Below the pieces are notes generated by a model. The model was not told the DNA's origin and made no database searches. It worked only from the letters and a program-made list of their open reading frames with translations. DNA of 64,000 nt from Aegicerativicinus sediminis (GTDB taxonomy: Bacteria; Bacteroidota; Bacteroidia; Flavobacteriales; Flavobacteriaceae): contig NZ_CP064295.1 of NCBI RefSeq assembly GCF_015476115.1, positions 1,172,001 through 1,236,000 on the forward strand, written 5' to 3'. Position numbers and translations under genes: made by a program. Positions 61,075-64,000 of the stretch are shown piece after piece; the first letter of the stretch is position 1; each line of letters starts with the position of its first letter.

Positions 61075-64000
61075 TTAAACTTTTAATCTTATTAATTCTG
61101 TACTGTCATTGTTTTTGGAAAGTATGATATAAATATCATCGTTATGGTGAAGGAGTTTAGAATCCCTTACGTCACCATCAATCCATAATCCAAGTTTATC
61201 GTTTTTGATTATTGAAAATTGACCATTACCATTGCCTTTCAACAAAAGACCCTTTCCTGCATCAACGGGCCCATACTCAACTTTCATTGGGTAGTAATTA
61301 CCGGTTAAAAGCACATCGAGGTTGTTATCACCGTCAAAATCATAAATGTTAATCCCTTGAATTGCAGAAAACTGAGCTTCTGTTGGAAGAACGTGAAGTT
61401 TAAATCCCTGGCCTGTATTTTCTAGGTATAAACTTTGCAATTGCTGAACTTCGAAATGTTGTGCCGAATTTAATTTCTCGTCGGAAAACACCTCATCCAA
61501 AGTTGACTTGGCATAGTCATCATATTTTAAAAATTTCTTTTTTATTAACGGGAACGCATCTTGTAATTCATCCAATGTAGCGATTGGATAGCGTTCTCCT
61601 TGGATATAGCAGCTAATTACGGTGGTCATTAAGCCGTCATCACGAAAATCCCCAACAAAAGCTTCCATGGGTTCAGATTTGGTTGCTTTAAACTGTAAAT
61701 TCGATCCCATGTTCCCAACAATTAAGTCTTGATCTCCATCACCATCGATATCCTCAAATCCTAAACTTTGCCATAATCCCGTGGTATTTTCTAAACCAAA
61801 ATCCCTTGATTTTTCTACAAGCTTACCTGATTGGTTTATAAAAATCCGGATAGGCATCCACTCCCCAACTAATACAAGATCTAACCACTTATCATTGTTA
61901 AGATCTACCCATTTGGCGTCCGTTATTAAACCGGGTTGACGTAAATCTGGATTGACTTCTTTTGTAACAATGGTAAATCGGATTTCGCCTGTCGAAGGAT
62001 TAGTGTCATTCCGCAATATTCCTCCTAAATCGCCTTCAGGATAATTTCCAGGTTTATCTCCTCCTCCAACATAAAGATCTTGGTCGCCATCATTATCAAA
62101 ATCACCGGCAACTGCGACACTTCCATTTGAAAAAGCTTGAGGTAATGCATCATCAGGTGCATGAACAAACTTTCCGTTTCCTAGGTTAATAAAAAGCTTA
62201 TCTTTTAATCTAGCTGGTTCCAAAGAAGGTTCACTGCCTCCATTTACAACATATAAATCTTGATCTCCGTCATTGTCCACATCAAGGAAGGCGGAACCTA
62301 TGGTTTCAAAAGAAATTCCATAATTCCAGCAATCATCAGTCGACTTCAAATACTTTCCGTTTGCCTGTGATATGTATAATCCATCGGTTTGTCCCAAAGC
62401 TCCGCCAATAAAAACATCATCTATACCATCTCCATTTACATCAGCAACGGACATTTTTGAACCCGATCGTGAATTTTGAAATAATGCCAACCTATTAAAC
62501 TTAAAGTCCACAAACCTATTTTCATGGTGTTTATAATTTATCCCCGAATTGGTTATTTCTTCAAATATTTTATTTTCGGTACCATGTGCTATGTCCGAAC
62601 TTTCAATATTGCCGGAAGAAGACTGGCTAATTTGATGAACCCTGTTTATTGGCACATTATTTTGAATAAAAACTTTACCGTCCGGCCATTGCACTTTAAT
62701 AGTTACATTATTGCTGTTTCCTAATCCAAAATAAAGTTCGGGATCAACTGAAGATTGATACCCTCTAATAGGATAATTCTCAGCAAACTGATATAAGGAA
62801 TCTGAAACCACCCAAACTTTAGCCCCTATGCCAAATGTATTTTTCGAATCTCCTTCTAATTTTATTTTAATGTAATTGGCTGGAGACTTCTCGTTTAAAT
62901 TATTTCGATAAATACCAACTGGATCATTGGTGTTAGAAACAATCAAATCTAAATCGCCATCATTGTCCAAATCGGCGTAAGCAGCTCCCGTTGAAACCGT
63001 CGGTTGGTTAAGACCCCATTTTTTTGTAACATTTTCGAAAGAAAGGCCATCAGTGTTTTTTAGCATATAGTTCGATACTTTTGTGGATGGCATTAAGTTT
63101 ACTAGGTCGAATATTACTTTAGAATATTTTTCCTTGCCTTCCTCCCCAAACAGTTCAACACCTTGGTTTGATGCTTTTTCCATAGCATTATTCACCTCAA
63201 ATTTCATAAAATCTTTATTGGTGTAATCTCTAAGGTATCCATTGGTAATGTATAAATCTTTTTTACCATCCCCATCGAAATCGGCTAACAAAGGAGCCCA
63301 ACTCCAGTCTGTATTTGAAATTCCGGTCAATTGTCCAATTTCACTATATCTAGGGTTACCCTTTGGATCAACCCCCATATTTAATTGGAACATATTCCTC
63401 ATTTGCTGTTTATGATAGCCACTATCAATTGCCAATTGATACCTATCATATTCATCTGGTCCTTTAAGTACTTTTTGCCGGTAGTTGTCTTCCGGTAACA
63501 TATCTAAAGTGATTAAATCTATATGTCCATCATTGTTTATATCTGCAGCATCATTTCCCATTGAAAATTGAGAAATGTGATCAAACGCCATTTTACTTGC
63601 GTCTTTAAAAGTTCCGTCCCCATTATTTAAATAAAGAAAGTCTTGTTCAACATAATCATTAGATACATATATGTCTGGTAAATTGTCTTCATTGAAGTCA
63701 CTGATAGCAACACCAAGACCAAAATTCAAACCACTGCCATGAATTCCAGCTTCTTGGCTTACATTTTTAAATTTACCGTCATCATTACGGAAAAGGGAAT
63801 TACCAAAAAGCGGATGTCGGGTGTTTCTTAGTTTTGTGCTATTGTAAAAAGGCGAGTAATAGTTTTTGGAATGATTTAATAAAAACATATCCAAATCCCC
63901 ATCTAAGTCATAATCGAAAAAGGCCGCCTGGGTACTATAGGTTCCCGCCGCATCAATACCGTATAATTCAGCCTCATCTTTAAAAACAGGCAAACCTTCA
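61075..64000 (-). CDS. VCBS/FG-GAP and ASPIC-domain protein (CRTAC1-like), 5' end outside window
   Basis: At least 975 residues are visible; the frame stays open to the window edge with typical family sequence (EGLPVFKDEAELYGID), so the true start lies beyond base 64000 and the TTG at 63993 is not the start. Eleven calcium-binding FG-GAP/VCBS strands occur, such as DYDLDGDLDMFLLNH, DFDGDGKKDLYITNG and DVDNDGDQDLYVVNG, forming two propellers. Between them lies an UnbV/ASPIC domain (IKIKLEGDSKNTFGIGAKVWV, DPELYFGLG, KVQWPDGK). Proteins of this build often sit beside susC/susD in marine Bacteroidota and are thought to act at the surface. No enzyme residues are seen. Confidence 0.9.
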   Translation of the reverse strand, partial: EGLPVFKDEAELYGIDAAGTYSTQAAFFDYDLDGDLDMFLLNHSKNYYSPFYNSTKLRNTRHPLFGNSLFRNDDGKFKNVSQEAGIHGSGLNFGLGVAISDFNEDNLPDIYVSNDYVEQDFLYLNNGDGTFKDASKMAFDHISQFSMGNDAADINNDGHIDLITLDMLPEDNYRQKVLKGPDEYDRYQLAIDSGYHKQQMRNMFQLNMGVDPKGNPRYSEIGQLTGISNTDWSWAPLLADFDGDGKKDLYITNGYLRDYTNKDFMKFEVNNAMEKASNQGVELFGEEGKEKYSKVIFDLVNLMPSTKVSNYMLKNTDGLSFENVTKKWGLNQPTVSTGAAYADLDNDGDLDLIVSNTNDPVGIYRNNLNEKSPANYIKIKLEGDSKNTFGIGAKVWVVSDSLYQFAENYPIRGYQSSVDPELYFGLGNSNNVTIKVQWPDGKVFIQNNVPINRVHQISQSSSGNIESSDIAHGTENKIFEEITNSGINYKHHENRFVDFKFNRLALFQNSRSGSKMSVADVNGDGIDDVFIGGALGQTDGLYISQANGKYLKSTDDCWNYGISFETIGSAFLDVDNDGDQDLYVVNGGSEPSLEPARLKDKLFINLGNGKFVHAPDDALPQAFSNGSVAVAGDFDNDGDQDLYVGGGDKPGNYPEGDLGGILRNDTNPSTGEIRFTIVTKEVNPDLRQPGLITDAKWVDLNNDKWLDLVLVGEWMPIRIFINQSGKLVEKSRDFGLENTTGLWQSLGFEDIDGDGDQDLIVGNMGSNLQFKATKSEPMEAFVGDFRDDGLMTTVISCYIQGERYPIATLDELQDAFPLIKKKFLKYDDYAKSTLDEVFSDEKLNSAQHFEVQQLQSLYLENTGQGFKLHVLPTEAQFSAIQGINIYDFDGDNNLDVLLTGNYYPMKVEYGPVDAGKGLLLKGNGNGQFSIIKNDKLGLWIDGDVRDSKLLHHNDDIYIILSKNNDSTELIRLKV

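Overview
The window looks like a chromosomal segment of a marine Bacteroidota bacterium, most likely a member of the Flavobacteriia. The DNA is AT-rich, and it carries SusC/SusD pairs, a hybrid two-component sensor, seven sulfatases, many secreted glycoside hydrolases, lipoprotein signals, and type IX secretion (T9SS) sorting domains of both type A and type B. Sulfatase-rich polysaccharide utilisation loci (PULs) of this kind are typical of degraders of algal polysaccharides. No phage genes, insertion sequences, CRISPR array, rRNA or intact tRNA were seen.

Layout. 0-1.1 kb: two small minus-strand housekeeping-type genes (a DUF2267-like protein and a four-helix membrane protein). 1.5-32.3 kb: PUL 1. 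A minus-strand GH78 rhamnosidase lies divergent to a plus-strand HTCS regulator. The regulator is followed by a tightly packed plus-strand series: SusC, SusD, GH3, sulfatase 1, sulfatase 2, sulfatase 3, GH10, sulfatase 4, GH29, sulfatase 5, a TIM-barrel lipoprotein, a second GH10, sulfatase 6 and sulfatase 7. Many of these genes overlap by 1-14 bases. A convergent aldose 1-epimerase-like gene ends the block. 33.7-39.1 kb: a plus-strand cassette of a Calx-beta lipoprotein, a small Spy-like protein, a GH5 enzyme and a carbohydrate-binding-type protein, the last two with T9SS type A tails, closed by a strong terminator.

39.2-39.6 kb: a gene-free junction. It holds two back-to-back terminators and a 13-base fragment matching the 3' end of a tRNA gene, a possible scar of island integration. 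39.6-64 kb: PUL 2, all on the minus strand and running towards the junction. In transcription order it holds a large VCBS/ASPIC protein (cut by the window edge), a PKD-containing lipoprotein, a huge modular GH30-like enzyme, an FN3 lipoprotein, GH2, a double GH43-like fusion, a single GH43-like protein, a GH43, GH27, GH2, a nucleoside-hydrolase-like protein, a GH43 arabinofuranosidase type, and a lectin-domain protein with a T9SS type B tail. The SusC/SusD pair for this locus is not in the window and presumably lies beyond base 64000.

How the genes work together (inference). PUL 1 should take up and strip a sulfated glycan whose backbone is cut by GH10 enzymes (xylan-like) and which carries fucose and perhaps rhamnose. 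The many sulfatases remove sulfate before GH3, GH29 and GH78 release single sugars. PUL 2 has the enzyme set expected for a galactose- and arabinose-rich glycan of arabinogalactan type (GH2, GH27, several GH43, GH30-like). The most unusual points are the sulfatase/GH10 combination, the module arithmetic of the GH43-like genes (A+B fused, then A alone, then B alone), the secreted nucleoside-hydrolase-like and isomerase-like proteins placed among the CAZymes, and the tRNA scar between the two loci.
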